Made by a program: the position numbers and the translations under genes. The notes under the pieces were generated by a model. It did not search any database, had not been told where the DNA came from, and was given only the letters and a program-made list of their open reading frames with translations. A stretch of 64,000 nt of DNA from NCBI GenBank assembly GCA_022497155.1, contig MU385756.1:248001-312000 (forward strand), read 5' to 3'. Below, in pieces: positions 9,785 to 21,342 of the stretch (its first letter is position 1; each line of letters begins with the position of its first letter). Source of the DNA: Whalleya microplaca (lineage: Eukaryota; Ascomycota; Sordariomycetes; Xylariales; Xylariaceae).

Positions 9785-11866
9785 ATGGAAGTCGACAGAT
9801 CGCCCGTGTCGACTAGAAAAGAGGAAGGCTTTGAGGAAGCATTCGAACTTCGGCGCCGAGAAGATGACGATGCTTCATCAATTCGATCCGAAGCCCTTGG
9901 AAATAACTTGCCCGAAGGATATTTCTATTCTCTTAATTTCCTCGGAGCTGTAGCCGTGAGTAACTCTTAGCTTGTGAACAAACTACAACTAAAGTGAATA
10001 TCAGGGGTTCTGTCTTTCAGCTATCTCGGCTTTTATCTTTTTACTCCTGCCAACCAATGTATTGACCTACATCAATGCGGACATAGGTGAGTCGCGAGAC
10101 GACAGATATTATGGAGCTCAGTGAGAATAACATCCGACAGGCCCCAGCCCTTACATCGCATGGGTCAACATTGCGCGGACTCTGTCTTTATCTTTCACAT
10201 ACACCGTTGTTGGGAGACTTTCAGACCTTTTCGGGCGGCGTTGGTTCTTCATTGGAGGAAATATTGTCGCTCTCGTTGGCATCATTGTCTGCTCCGCTGC
10301 CCAAAATGTCGATTCATTGATCATCGGCAGTGCGATCTACGGATTAGGGGAGACCGTGCAGTTGAGCTTCAATGTGGCCGTGGGTGAATTGGTGCCAAAC
10401 AAGCATCGTCCGATAGTCCTGTCGCTAATATTCGCGACAAATGCGCCAATCGCTGGCATTGGGCCCATGATCGGTACAGCTGACCTCCTTTGGTTCAACT
10501 TCTGATATATCACTAACGTTCATTGAAGCTCGAGCAATGCTGCAGAATCCCTCAATGGGATGGAGATGGTGTTATTATCTCAACATCATTGTGGTCGGAG
10601 TGGCAATAGTGCTCTTATTCCTCTTCTACCATCCCCCGTCCTTTGACCTTCTCCACGAGCGAAAGAGCAGAGGAGAATTGCTGAAGAAGCTCGACTGTGA
10701 GTTTCAAAGCCCACATATGAACATGATTCAAACTAATTCAATTTTACAGATGCTGGAATGTTCATGTGGACCGCTGGGCTTACTCTATTACTCATGGGAG
10801 TAAGCTGGGGTGGCACAATCTACCCCTGGGATTCGGCAGCAACTATCACCTCAATTGTTGTCGGAGTAGCTCTCCTCGTAGCTCTCTTCGTATATGAGGG
10901 ATTTGCGAACGTAGAATACCCGGTTATTCCAGTCAAGTTCTTTGCCAACCGAGGCTTCATAAGTCTGGTCGCTTGCGCTACAGTTGCAACTGTGAGTGAA
11001 CATGGCTAGCTTGTCTTGAAGAATCCATCTGACAAATTCTAGATGTCCTACTACTCCGCGGTATTGCTATGGCCCCAGCAAGTGCAAGCTCTCTATACCA
11101 AAGACGTCACATATGCCGGTTGGATTTCAGTAAGTATTTCCGAGTCCATTTCCAACATATCTGCTGACTATAATCCCAGTGCACGGTAGCTAGCGCTACA
11201 GCACTCGGACAAGCTCTTGGTGGGGTCCTGGTGAAGTTTGGAGGCAACGTTCGATACTGGATCATGTTTTCGACTTTCGCCATGGTTGCGTTCGTAGGCG
11301 CATGTGCAGCGCTCACCCCTGAAACCTTAAACTCGGGAATTGCTTTCACAATGATCGGGCCGTTCTTCGTCGGCGTGATCGAACTATGCGCCCTTGCATT
11401 GGCTCCCCTATTCTGCAAACCGGCAGACATAGGTGTTGCTTCCGGACTGTTGGCCTCTATCCGTTCAGCTGGAGGATCTATTGCTGTGGCTGTTTACAGC
11501 TCCATTTTGTCGAACCGTCTTACTACAACAGTTCCTGCTAACGTTGGACCGGCCGCTGTGGCTGCCGGCCTTCCTGAGAGCCAGGTTCCTGCTCTTGTTG
11601 CAGCTGTGTTGAAAAGCAAACTCGACACTTTTCCAGGGCTGACAGATGCCGTGAAGGGTGCCGTTGCCTCGGTCCTACCCATAGCATACTCGCAAGCTTT
11701 CAAGACGGTATATCTGGCCAGCCTTGGGTTTGGAGGCATTGCCATAATTGGATGTCTCTTTTCTAAGGATGCTCAGCAGCATCTGACTGACAAGGTTGGC
11801 CGTAAAATGCATGGCAAGACAACTGGGAGTAAGACCCCTGAATCAGTATTGACGTCGAGGTCATGA
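9785..11866 (+). CDS. MFS efflux transporter, TRI12/DHA2-like, 14-TM type
   Basis: Seven exons are predicted: 9785-9955, 10005-10086, 10141-10473, 10529-10696, 10750-10991, 11043-11129 and 11180-11866. They join in phase to 589 residues. The N-terminus is a charged cytosolic tail (~45 residues) before the first membrane span. MFS motif A appears as GRLSDLFGRRW in the loop between spans 2 and 3. The stretch GLGETVQLSFNVAVGELVPN and the long hydrophobic C-terminal half match the fungal TRI12-type family of drug/toxin exporters. These are proton-driven pumps of the plasma or vacuole membrane. The substrate is unknown; family membership does not imply a trichothecene pathway, since no such genes are nearby. 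Its position beside a CoA-dependent catabolic set would fit export or uptake of an aromatic acid (inference). Confidence 0.9.
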
Positions 11867-12273
11867 AGGAGACGACGATTAAGCGACGCATGCGATGAGT
11901 AATATTCAATGAACATATGAAGCGGGACTCTTTGATGAAATCAGAGTCCATATGTTTTAATGCGAAATTTCCATATTAGAGATACCACGATTATACCATA
12001 GCATAACCACCAACTATTATTATATAAATGAAACTTAGTAACGCCCTATCGAAGATCGTCTGACGAGGAGATCATGCTGTCTATCCTTGTCTTTGCTAGT
12101 TGTAAACTTTGATCCGAAATATCTTCCTCGGCCAAACGCTAACATATCGTGCAACATATATTTTATATTCCACCCCATTGTCGGGTCATTCTTATACAAC
12201 CTTCGTATTAAATTAAACTCTTCCACAAGTTATGATGGCAATCGGAAAGCACATTAAACCTAAGAAGATATGA

Positions 12274-12299
12274 ATATATATATATATATATATATATAT
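12274..12299. repeat. (AT)13 microsatellite
   Basis: Perfect AT dinucleotide run in intergenic DNA. Confidence 0.9.
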
Positions 12300-13498
12300 C
12301 GATCCATATTAGCTATGAATGGCTATTCAAGACTACACTAAGTACTCAGAAAACATTCATAAGAAGCAAAGCACAACACTAACAGAATACTCCTGACTAA
12401 TTCAAACTTATTCCAATCCGTCCAGCCGAGTTCGAAATAGAGTACATGTTACCTGAATTTATAGTTACTTAATTATGACCAGTATTTCAATAGCAAGTAT
12501 TTGAATCAGGATTCATAATTAGTAACAGTTTTTGACAGCAATGCATTAGATATATACTAGTGTCTACTTAGACTTCTGTCTCACGATGTCTTGCTTCTAA
12601 TTCTAACTTGGGAGTAGAAGCAGGGGTGACATACCTTACTTAGTTCTCCGAGAACAGTCTTACGAAATGAATAGGTTTAGGTGAAGTGAAATAATCATCG
12701 GCGTGACAACTGAGCTATATCTGCTTGATAGCAGAAACGCGAGCCGCAAGAGAGTTAGGCTAAAAAAAATAACAATAAAATCTAGGGAGACTGGATAGAG
12801 AATGCTCGGATTCACGAAGTAAGTGGATAGAACAGCCTCGATGGCTTTGAGGAATGGCGTGGGAGTGATATGATTACTCATTATATGGAGTAGACCAAAA
12901 TAATAACTAGCGCTACTTCATTGCTATTACACTATTATGAGTAAAGGATCAGTATAGTGTTGTTCCAAGTCTTTTCAAGTCTATGTAGATATTCCGCAGG
13001 TGACTCTTCAATACCGAAGTAAATCAAGGGCAATGAAAAAGTTGTACAGGAAGGGTATTTTCGGCGTAAAGGCTAGCGAACCAAGGGCATCAATCCTCGA
13101 AAAGCAGGGATCAGAACCTGACATTTTTCGCGTCTCATGCATTCTCATCTGATTTTACCACTCACATAAGGTGCCAGGTACCAAAACCTTGGAAGGAAGC
13201 CATCTCACGTCAACCTTATTAACGATTTTACTGTACGGTCAAAGCTCTCTTAACTTTTAGGGGATCTGTTAGCCAAACGAGTCTACTCCGTTCAATCCGA
13301 TCACATGAACATGAAAACAAACGGACAAACCAACATATGCGGATTTCCCCGCACTGCCTAGGACCTCAACAACATTTGTGTCCGGCGGTGAGCATCCGAT
13401 TCCATGGGACACACGCAGGAACCGTGCTTCGAGATAAGTAACATGCGAGATGAAATCAGACCAGGGCACGGAGAGGGACCAATTGTTTACGACAATGT

Positions 13499-13685
13499 GT
13501 GGAGTCACCGAAGTCAACGTTGCAGTTCTCCATCTGTACCAATTCCAACCCCGGATTCAGCAGGGGTTATTCGCTGCGGGGTAGCTTGGAAGGCTCATTA
13601 TCGTGAGATGATTGGGAGAGCAGAGAGCTCGTGAGGCTGGGTCCACCGCATTGACTTTGAATAATCGTGAATGTGCAGTTTATTT
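13499..13685 (+). promoter_or_regulatory. Possible promoter of the GH43 gene with two CreA-type sites
   Basis: GTGGAG (13499-13504) and GCGGGG (13576-13581) both match the SYGGRG consensus of the ascomycete carbon-catabolite repressor CreA/CRE1, and a TATTTAAG element lies near 13681, about 110 bp before the ATG. Repression of a plant-wall hydrolase by glucose would be expected, but these short matches also occur by chance. Confidence 0.25.
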
Positions 13686-13789
13686 AAGATGCGTAACTTC
13701 CACAAGTGTGGGTGCTTGCCAGGCACTCTCCCGCTTCAGCCCCAGTCGTCAACAAGGTTGTCTAACCGTCTCGATTTCGCAACGTCAAG

Positions 13790-15166
13790 ATGAAGAGCCG
13801 CCTATTCACGCGCATCATCGCTCTCGCTTCCTGCCTAGGGACAGCCCAAGTTCCTGCGCAGGTCTTTGATCCGAACAAGGGCAGTTCTGCAGGATGGGAT
13901 CCAGCAGTGGTTGGTACAAATAAGACAACCAATGAGACATTTTCGAACCCTGTCATGACTTTGAATGTCGGCGATCCGTTCATAACCAAGTACACCTCCG
14001 AAAGCGAAGAATGGTATCTATTCACTTACTCGACTAACGACAATATTACCTTGAAGCGCTCGAGATATCTCACGGACAACTGGGACAATGCAGAGACTCG
14101 AGTGGTGTTCAACCCGGAACCGACGAGTGGAGAGCCTTGGTCAACAAGTTTATGGGCTCCAGAGGTCCATAATATATCGGGCTCCTGGTATATTATCTTC
14201 TCTGCTACATCAGATGGGGATAATCCTGCGCCGCTGCTTGACGCCTTGTGCCCAATTAACTGCCCTGTAAGTAGTTTTCTGGGATGTAGAACAGAATCTG
14301 CCATAAAGCAAGGCCTAGCAACCTAGGGCATCACTGAAGCGCTTCTCATATATCCCAACAGACTGATATGTAGTTTTATATTAGGCCATCAATCACCGTA
14401 TGTTCGTTCTCCAAGGCGACGGGCCTGACCCCTGGACGGCAAACTTCGTGATGAAGCCCATGCTAGACACATATGACCAGTTCGCCATCGATGGGACATA
14501 CTTTCACTTTGAGGATAAGCTCTATCACATTTACTCCTGCTGGGAGCAGAAATACTCCTCGTGGCCTGCCAACCTCTGCATTACGCGGATGTCGGATCCA
14601 TGGACAGTCAACTCGACCCTCTCCGAGCGGCGCATGATTAGCGTACCAAATGAACCTTGGGAGCAGGTTCCTGTAAGTAAACAAAACGGAGATAGGATAC
14701 TAAGCGGGATGCTGATTGTGTCTTCTAGTATGGACGCCCTATTCGTCTCGCAACTAATGAAGGTCCTCAGCAACTTACCAACCCCAAAACCGGGCAGAAT
14801 TTTGTGATATACTCGGCAGCGCGCGTTAACACTCCGTTCTACTGCCTAGGAATGCTAGAGCTCGTGGGAAACGATCCAATGGAGTACCAGTCGTGGAAAA
14901 AGCACACGGACGGATGTGTCTTCCATCAGAACTCAGTAGCTGGAGTTTATGGCACCGGTCACGCTAGCTTCGTCAGCTCCCCAGACGATGCCGAAAATTA
15001 CATAGTCTACCATGCCCAGACGACGCCGAATCCAGCCGCCGATCTTTATCGCACGGTACGGATACAGAAGTTTACGTGGAACGACGACGGTACGCCGAAG
15101 TTCCCTTTGGCAGAGAATGGCCCATTTGCTGTTCCTGCCGGCCAGAAGGCTTTGACGTCGATATGA
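13790..15166 (+). CDS. Secreted glycoside hydrolase family 43 (arabinofuranosidase/xylosidase type)
   Basis: Three exons, 13790-14266, 14385-14672 and 14729-15166, give 400 residues in phase. Residues 1-~24 form a signal peptide (basic start, then IIALASCLGTAQVPAQ), so it is secreted. The five-bladed-propeller GH43 signature is present: the catalytic base Asp62 in NPVMTLNVGDPF, the WAPEVH block at ~123-128, and a candidate general acid Glu266 in TNEGP, followed by the late GHASFV..DD..YHAQ segment (His in the active-site centre). Family enzymes release L-arabinose or D-xylose from arabinan and arabinoxylan with inversion; which one cannot be decided here. Several N-x-S/T sites suggest N-glycosylation. 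A tail-to-tail CAP gene follows 427 bp downstream. Confidence 0.92.
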
Positions 15167-15593
15167 CCACGGTGAAGACGTTGAATAAATTCCTAACAGA
15201 GATACTAGTATCTATAGATGAAGATATTAATTGATAAAAATCCTTTAACTAAAGCAAGGAATATCGAGACTGTTCCCTGGAACCCCTTTTTGAGTATACA
15301 CACCTATATGTTCGCTGAGTCAAATAAGGGAAATGGCAAGCTTGAATACTTATGCGATCAATACGTATATTCCATTTAGGGGTGACTTCTTACTCGCGTT
15401 GTGACATATATACAAACATGCCCCTTTTCGTTCCCGTATCCAAAAATCCAATATCCTGTTTTCCAATACCTCCTTTTCAGCAGTTACATATTGATACAGA
15501 CTCATAAAGCGTTTCCCATCAAAGCGCCGTCCAAATCCAAAATACCCATGTACCTATTCATAACCATGTCATCATGGCTCACACTCAAGCCGC
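15167..15593. other. Convergent intergenic spacer, 427 bp
   Basis: Lies between the 3' ends of the GH43 and CAP genes. AT-rich, expected to hold both polyadenylation regions. No gene seen. Confidence 0.5.
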
Positions 15594-16349
15594 TCACCAC
15601 AAGACCGCACCCACCACCGCAACTATCAACGCCACCCAACCCGTCCCCCCAGCTCTCAACCCCACGCCCACGCCCATACCCTCACCTTCATTAACCGGCC
15701 CACTGACGTCCTCCGCAAACGCACCGATCACGTTCCCGCGCGGCCAGTACTCGCAGACGAGGTACCAGCCGGCGGCGCGGGGGCACAGGCGGCGCCCGCA
15801 CCCGACCGTCGTCGTGGTCTTCCACACCAGCTGCGTGAAGTGGCCGGTGGCCTCGCCGAACCCCGGGTTCCCGAAGTCGTACTGCGACACCTCGTTGCCC
15901 CACGCCTGCACGCACGACGTCGCGTTCGAGCAGCCGAGCGCGAGGTTCTCGCCGTAGGGGCCGCCCGAGTGCGCGAAGTTGCAGTTTGGGTCTTCGTCGT
16001 CCCGGGGTTCTTGGAGGTGGGATTCGGATTGCGGTTGGGAAGAGCGGGCTTGGGACTGGGACTGGGACTGGGTGATGTTTAGGTAGTCCGATGCGAAGGC
16101 CTCGAGGGTCTTGTTCCACGTCAGCGCGGAGGCGTTGTAGGCTGCTCGGTATGCGTTTGTGCTGTTCAGGATGGCGGAGGTGAAGGTTGCGCCGTCGACG
16201 AATTCGGGGGCGGTGCTGGGGATTGTGGGGCCGACGGTTACCACGATTGTTTGACAGGAGACTAGGCGTGTAACAAGGGATAGGTGTATTAGAGCTAGAA
16301 CTGAGCTAGAATATTTCCCGTGTGGGAGATACAGATTTGGAACGATCAT
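15594..16349 (-). CDS. CAP/PR-1-like secreted protein with GPI-type tail
   Basis: Single exon of 251 residues. The N-terminus has a hydrophobic core (SSVLALIHLSLVTRLVSC) consistent with a signal peptide. A CAP (SCP/TAPS) domain spans ~55-215: the first helix NAYRAAYNASALTWNKTL, GPYGENLALG, the CAP1-type GHFTQLVWKTTTTVGCG and the CAP2-type YLVCEYWPRGNVIG. Between helix and core sits a Ser/Gln-rich insert (~95-115). The last ~18 residues are hydrophobic after a small-residue stretch, which looks like a GPI-anchor signal, so the protein is probably attached to the cell surface. Fungal CAP proteins (yeast Pry family) bind sterols and lipids; that function is inferred. The coding part is much more GC-rich than its flanks. 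Confidence 0.88.
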   Translation of the reverse strand: MIVPNLYLPHGKYSSSVLALIHLSLVTRLVSCQTIVVTVGPTIPSTAPEFVDGATFTSAILNSTNAYRAAYNASALTWNKTLEAFASDYLNITQSQSQSQARSSQPQSESHLQEPRDDEDPNCNFAHSGGPYGENLALGCSNATSCVQAWGNEVSQYDFGNPGFGEATGHFTQLVWKTTTTVGCGRRLCPRAAGWYLVCEYWPRGNVIGAFAEDVSGPVNEGEGMGVGVGLRAGGTGWVALIVAVVGAVLW

Positions 16350-17517
16350 TGTGTATGAACCAAAAAGTGTTTTGAACGAAGCCTGTATACTGCGTACTTC
16401 GAGCTTGAACTCGTTTCACTTGTATGCGGCTGTTTAAGAAGGGATGTACTTCGCTTATAACCGAGGAATGTCGCGATAGCTTCACAATGTAAACTGTAAA
16501 AGACAACAGCTTCACAAGAAGAGAGTTTACATCGGATTCACCAACCCATAACAAACCTGAAAATGACTACATCATGGTCGACGTCTTTTCCGCAACGCGA
16601 CTTCTCGCGCGCGGCCAAGTTTTCAGGCCTTTCGCCCTTCCTTGGTCGAGTGCCGGCGCTTCGTGAATCAATCGTGCCTTGGAATGAGAAGGTCTCAACC
16701 AATGGCGATGACGTAGCTAATTGGGGAAACCGCCGAAAGCCAAGCCACAGCTGAGGGGAAAGTTGGAGAACCTTAGCCTAGCAGGGCTGGCAATTGACCC
16801 CGTCTGCCCGTCCACTTCAATGCTCCATACCCAATGACGTCTTGTTAGTTTACATGATATGAAGCACCAGAACACTATGGCTGTGAGACATTAAGGTAGA
16901 TAGCCTATCACAACCTGCGGTAACATTTCCGTCTGAATTCCGCTTTACGCTTTGCAGCGGAACACTAATAATGTAAGATGATTGAGAGCACTAGACGAGT
17001 GTAGGGATATATGCCTTCGGTGAACAAGCACAGACAAGAGCGAACACTAGATATATCATTAGTAGAATAGAAGATGCCTTCATTTACTGACTGGTTTGAA
17101 TGCATCAATATTCTATGCAGATTTGTACTGCGACAAATTCAGTATACGCTCTCAGATAGAGACCCATTATACGGGCTTTAGACGACACTGTCGCCGGAGC
17201 CGTACCTAGGCTTCCAGTGTGACAAGTCTCTCGAGCCCTTAACAAGCAATAGCAACGACGCTATGAAGAAAAGAAGGAATCACAGCTGGACATATAAAGT
17301 CAAAGACGCTCTCAAATCAACGCTCAATTGTATTCATAATGTCGTATGCTTATCTAACCAGACAAATATGAAATGTGTAAATCCCACGCGTTAAATGCGA
17401 GGCGTCTCCAGTTTTTTTCAAATGCAATAATCTATCTATGCGCGTGTAGAAATTATCATAGTTCATATCGTCATTCATAACCGTCTAAACCAAGACATCG
17501 TATAAATTCCCCGCCGG
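16350..17517. other. Intergenic region, 1.17 kb
   Basis: Contains the CAP promoter and the 3' flank of the ion transporter gene. Only short unconvincing frames are present. Confidence 0.45.
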
Positions 17518-20086
17518 TCATTGCCGCTGATAAGGCTCGGTGTCGCTTCTGAAGATGTACACCTCGCCGACGAGGACGGCGCAGCCGACGATCATGGCGA
17601 TGGCGATGATGGGCAGGTTGACGCGCGCGAACTCGATGCGCCGGACGCGGATGTGCTTGCGCGAGAGGATATCGCGCCACAGGAGTCCTGCGAGCGATGC
17701 GCTGAACGCCACGCTGAACGCCCCGTAGTTGACGCCGAGCGCCATGCCGTATACCGCCGCCCAGAACGTCCGGTCGGAGATCACGGTTCCGTTGACCTGG
17801 TGGATCATCTCCCATGCCTGTATCACGCGGGAGAGCAGGATCGTGGTCCCGATGTTCGTGCCTGCAAACTATTGAACGGGGTTGGGAAGTTAGCTACCTA
17901 TACAAACATATATATACGCCTGTGGATTGGGAGTCCCAGATGTGAGTATGTATGTCAAAACTTACATTGCATAAGATTACGGAGAGGAAACCCATCCCTC
18001 CAACACTACCGATGGTTCCGGTCTTGTTCACCCAGACGTTCCATCCATATGCAAAGACTGGGACCCAGCCCTTGGACACCAGTGCTTGGACGAGAATGAA
18101 CATGCAGAACGCGAACGGTACCAGCGCAAGGGGCAAGTGTGCCAACACCGCCATTACAGTAGGGAACGTCTCCTGTGACCACCTGTATGCATTGGCAACC
18201 AGCGACACGAGGGTGGCGGGACCACGCTCCTGTTGAAGCTCTAGCTTGCGTGCGATCCGCCTATCGAGGTCCATCTCTTGCTCAGAAGGTGTCCGGCCAT
18301 TTTCATTTATCCCCCGAGAGCGAAATGCGCATACACATACTGATCCTTGCATGGACTTTGCAACGTCTGATAGGTTCTTCTCACGCGGCGTGCTCGACGC
18401 GCTGACCGATGGACAGCCGTCTGGATTCTTCTCGTCTTCTACGGCGGGTATTGAGAGCGATGAGCCAGTTGGAGAGCTCGACACTGGAGTGAGGCCTTCG
18501 TGTTTCTTAGGCTCGTGAGTAGGCGAGGGACGCAGTTGGTTGCCTAAGCCTGAAGGTTCCTTGCCCGTGGTTTCAGCCACATTCGCTTTCTCCCCCTTTT
18601 CATTCACGACAGGCTGTACTAAACTGTCGCTTTTACCACGACAGGCGTCGCATTGGCTTCGTAACTGGGTTTCCAAGGGAGATGCCGGTGTCGAAGCAGG
18701 TTCGCCTGCGATGATAGCGCCTTGCTCTCTAGCTGCCTCTCTTGCTTCTTCCTCCCTAATAGCCCGTTCGGCTCGCGCGCGTTCGACTTCATTCCGGCCC
18801 TTGCGAGCGATCTCGCGCGTCTCGTGCCGGTGCAACCATCCAAACACGACGTCCCAAACTAACATGATGAATGCAGCTGGTAAGGTCACATAAAATACAG
18901 GGTACTGGCCGGTATTGCGGGAAGCAGCATTCAATACCAGGATGGCTATAAGTGTCAAACCCATGATTATGCCTCCAAACGCCGCGCCTCCTTTATCGAG
19001 GAAGGGATTCATGATCTCTTCGAGCGAGAGAAGCTTGCCTTGTCCACTATTCGCATTGTTCTCTTCCTCCTCGGCATTTCCCCTAGCATGGGGAATATTA
19101 GGGTTTACAGGCTTCTTGTCCCTCGCCCCTTCGGGAAGCTCATGCATTTTGATGGAGAAGGGGATAAGGGACTCATCCGCAAAGACGATGTACAGCAAGA
19201 ATGGAAACAAGACGATGGCTGTGACCAAAACCGGAACAATCATGTTAGCGGTGTACCAAACGAATTTAATACCGAAGGCACCGGCGAGAACTAGATTAGT
19301 TGGATTGGAGGAGACTAGGATGGCCGAGGCGATGTTGGCTACGGCGAATTGGGTATGAATCCAGGCCCTCGGGTGGATGATGTTGCTCGATACCCGGGTC
19401 ATGTAGGCAAGGAAAGCGGTGCCAGACAGGATAATCGGGTCATTGCCGATGAAGGTGCCTAAGCCGAAGAAGAAGGCATAGAGGTAAAAGAATAGTCTGT
19501 GGCCGACTTTGCCTCCCTTCTGGAGCACCTTGAAAGCCAAAAACCTGATCAGTCCAGAAGCATCCATCGAGATAGCGATGTAGGCCAGGGTGAAAAAGAA
19601 AATCATGATATCGTAAGGGACAATGTGGTCTGTTCCAACAATACCATCATGCACTTCTTGTCTACCAATAGCTAAGATTGCAAGCAGAAACAGATCGGCT
19701 ATCAAGGGCGCGGTGATAAAGTTCATGGGGAGCTCGAGGCGCACGAAATGCTCAAGCAGCCTGCCATCCTGCTTATGGCCATTCTTTGCGCCGCCGGAGC
19801 CATGCTGAGGGTAGCATTGCCTCGGCGATATGACTCGTAGGGAACTTAGAGAGTCCCGAACAGCGTTCGAGAGTAGTCGCGGTATATAGAATGGAATATC
19901 AAAGGGGAAAAGGACGACGAGATCTACACGAGAGCCAAAGAGTCAACGGTATGAGATAGTATGAGATACACATCCCACACGGCATATGCCGAACTTACTG
20001 GTGAGGACAAAGACGATGAGAGTCACAATTGACCGCCAGTCTTTGATTTTGTCGGTGCTAAGATCGACGTTGAGGGTTTCCGACAT
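17518..20086 (-). CDS. ArsB/NhaD-type (citrate-transporter-domain) ion permease
   Basis: Three exons, 20086-19999, 19923-17966 and 17868-17518, give 798 residues in phase; the start exon supplies the first membrane span (WRSIVTLIVFVLT). The fold is the ion-transporter superfamily that includes ArsB, NhaD and CitM: many hydrophobic spans, with the re-entrant-type GTFIGNDPIIL (GNDP ~189-192) in the first half and its partner SSNPTNLVLAG (~234-244), repeated in the C-terminal half as FAGTNIGTTILLS. A hydrophilic loop of ~220 residues (~393-614) rich in Glu/Arg/Ala, then Ser/Pro, separates the two halves and is longer than in bacterial relatives; it may be a regulatory cytosolic domain. The likely role is proton- or sodium-coupled transport of an anion or cation at the plasma or vacuolar membrane; the substrate is not known. 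Confidence 0.85.
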
Positions 20087-21342
20087 GATTTTCGTGAAAC
20101 AGAGAGCCCTACGTACGAGAAGCTCTCAGCGCGTTACTGATCAATGTGACCAACCCATCTGCGATAGTTCTTGGAGTCGCAAAAGTAGCAAAAGTCGCAA
20201 AGCAGCTTGTCGGTAAAGGTGGGCAGATAGAATGAAAGAAAGGCGTAATCAATATCAAAGCCAATCGACGTTGGCAATTTCAGCATTAGGCTGTTATGTA
20301 CGACTTATTACGCAGTGCCCAGCCTGCCTAGGTACCCTGGTACCCTACCAGCCTAGGAACGTACATAGAACATTGAACCCGGAAGATCTATTGCAGAGAT
20401 CGCGCGGGGGCTGTGCGTGGGCTACATGGGATGCCCCGGACCCAGTACAGAATGTACCTCAACTCTCGGTTGGACCCGGAGCCGTTTTGATTCACCGACT
20501 GACACTCTGTTAGCTCCAAATCAATCGGTCACCCTAGGTCTGGCTCGCCTGGCTCGGTATACGGATCCGTACTTGATATAATGAATACGCCGTACTAGTA
20601 TTACTGCTAGTATTACTGCGTCATCAACGCTGTTCCACTCTGTCAGCCGCACTTTGTTCTACGGTTGTAAAAACCGGCAATCGACTAAGAAAAATCAGTT
20701 GGAATAGAGTGGTTATCATACGTATACAAGAACTAGAGTGAGGATGGGAATTATTATCAATTGAAGGAGACACGGACTACTGTGTACACATAGATACATT
20801 CAACTCACTTAAACACTCAGTTACTTCTGTGTATGTACGATGTTGTCTTAGTCGTCTTAGTCGTACGTAGCACCAATTGCATTGTCCTACATACCGTGGC
20901 ATAGTCCCTGTACTACGAACGTACGGAGTATTGATATTCACTCCCCAGGTGACCACCCGCATTATGTGGCTAATATGTTAGCTTGTCATTGGCGAATGGC
21001 TAGTTCCCAGCTGACATCCGCAATCTCCCTACACACCCCTTGGACATGGGGCTGAAAGTACCGGAGGCTAGTTGGTCAGCTCGACAGCAGTGCCTCAGTT
21101 CTTACCAGCCTGGCACCCGGCTTATGCAGCCCTGTCTCTCTGTCCGAATGAGGCGGCGACTTGGCCAACATGTTCATATATACGTCAGATTCGTCTCGTC
21201 TTTCTCCTGCGGAAAGATGATTCACTTCTGTCATGGCGGACAAATACGTGACAACTTCGATCGAAACAACTTCGATATTGACATGCGCTCTACTACAGCT
21301 TACGTGACTCCTTGATTCGAAAGTCTTCTTGTTCTTCTCTCC
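20087..21342. other. Divergent intergenic region, 1.26 kb
   Basis: Lies between the starts of the ion permease (minus) and the membrane protein (plus), so it carries two promoters. Contains a short self-complementary block CCTAGGTACC/GGTACC near 20328-20355. No gene seen. Confidence 0.45.

Larger units (their letters stand above)
11867..13789. other. AT-rich intergenic region, 1.9 kb
   Basis: Visibly AT-rich sequence with no supported coding frame. It contains an (AT)13 tract at 12274-12299 and, at its right end, the promoter of the GH43 gene. No transposon protein is detectable in it. Confidence 0.5.

Noticed and set aside
9785..11866. Possible trichothecene or other secondary-metabolite cluster suggested by the TRI12-like pump
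   Set aside because: No terpene cyclase, PKS, NRPS or P450 gene is present in the window; the TRI12 family is widespread in fungi.
20328..20355. Short palindromic CCTAGGTACC/GGTACC block as a possible transposon end
   Set aside because: Too short, with no target-site duplication or partner repeat.
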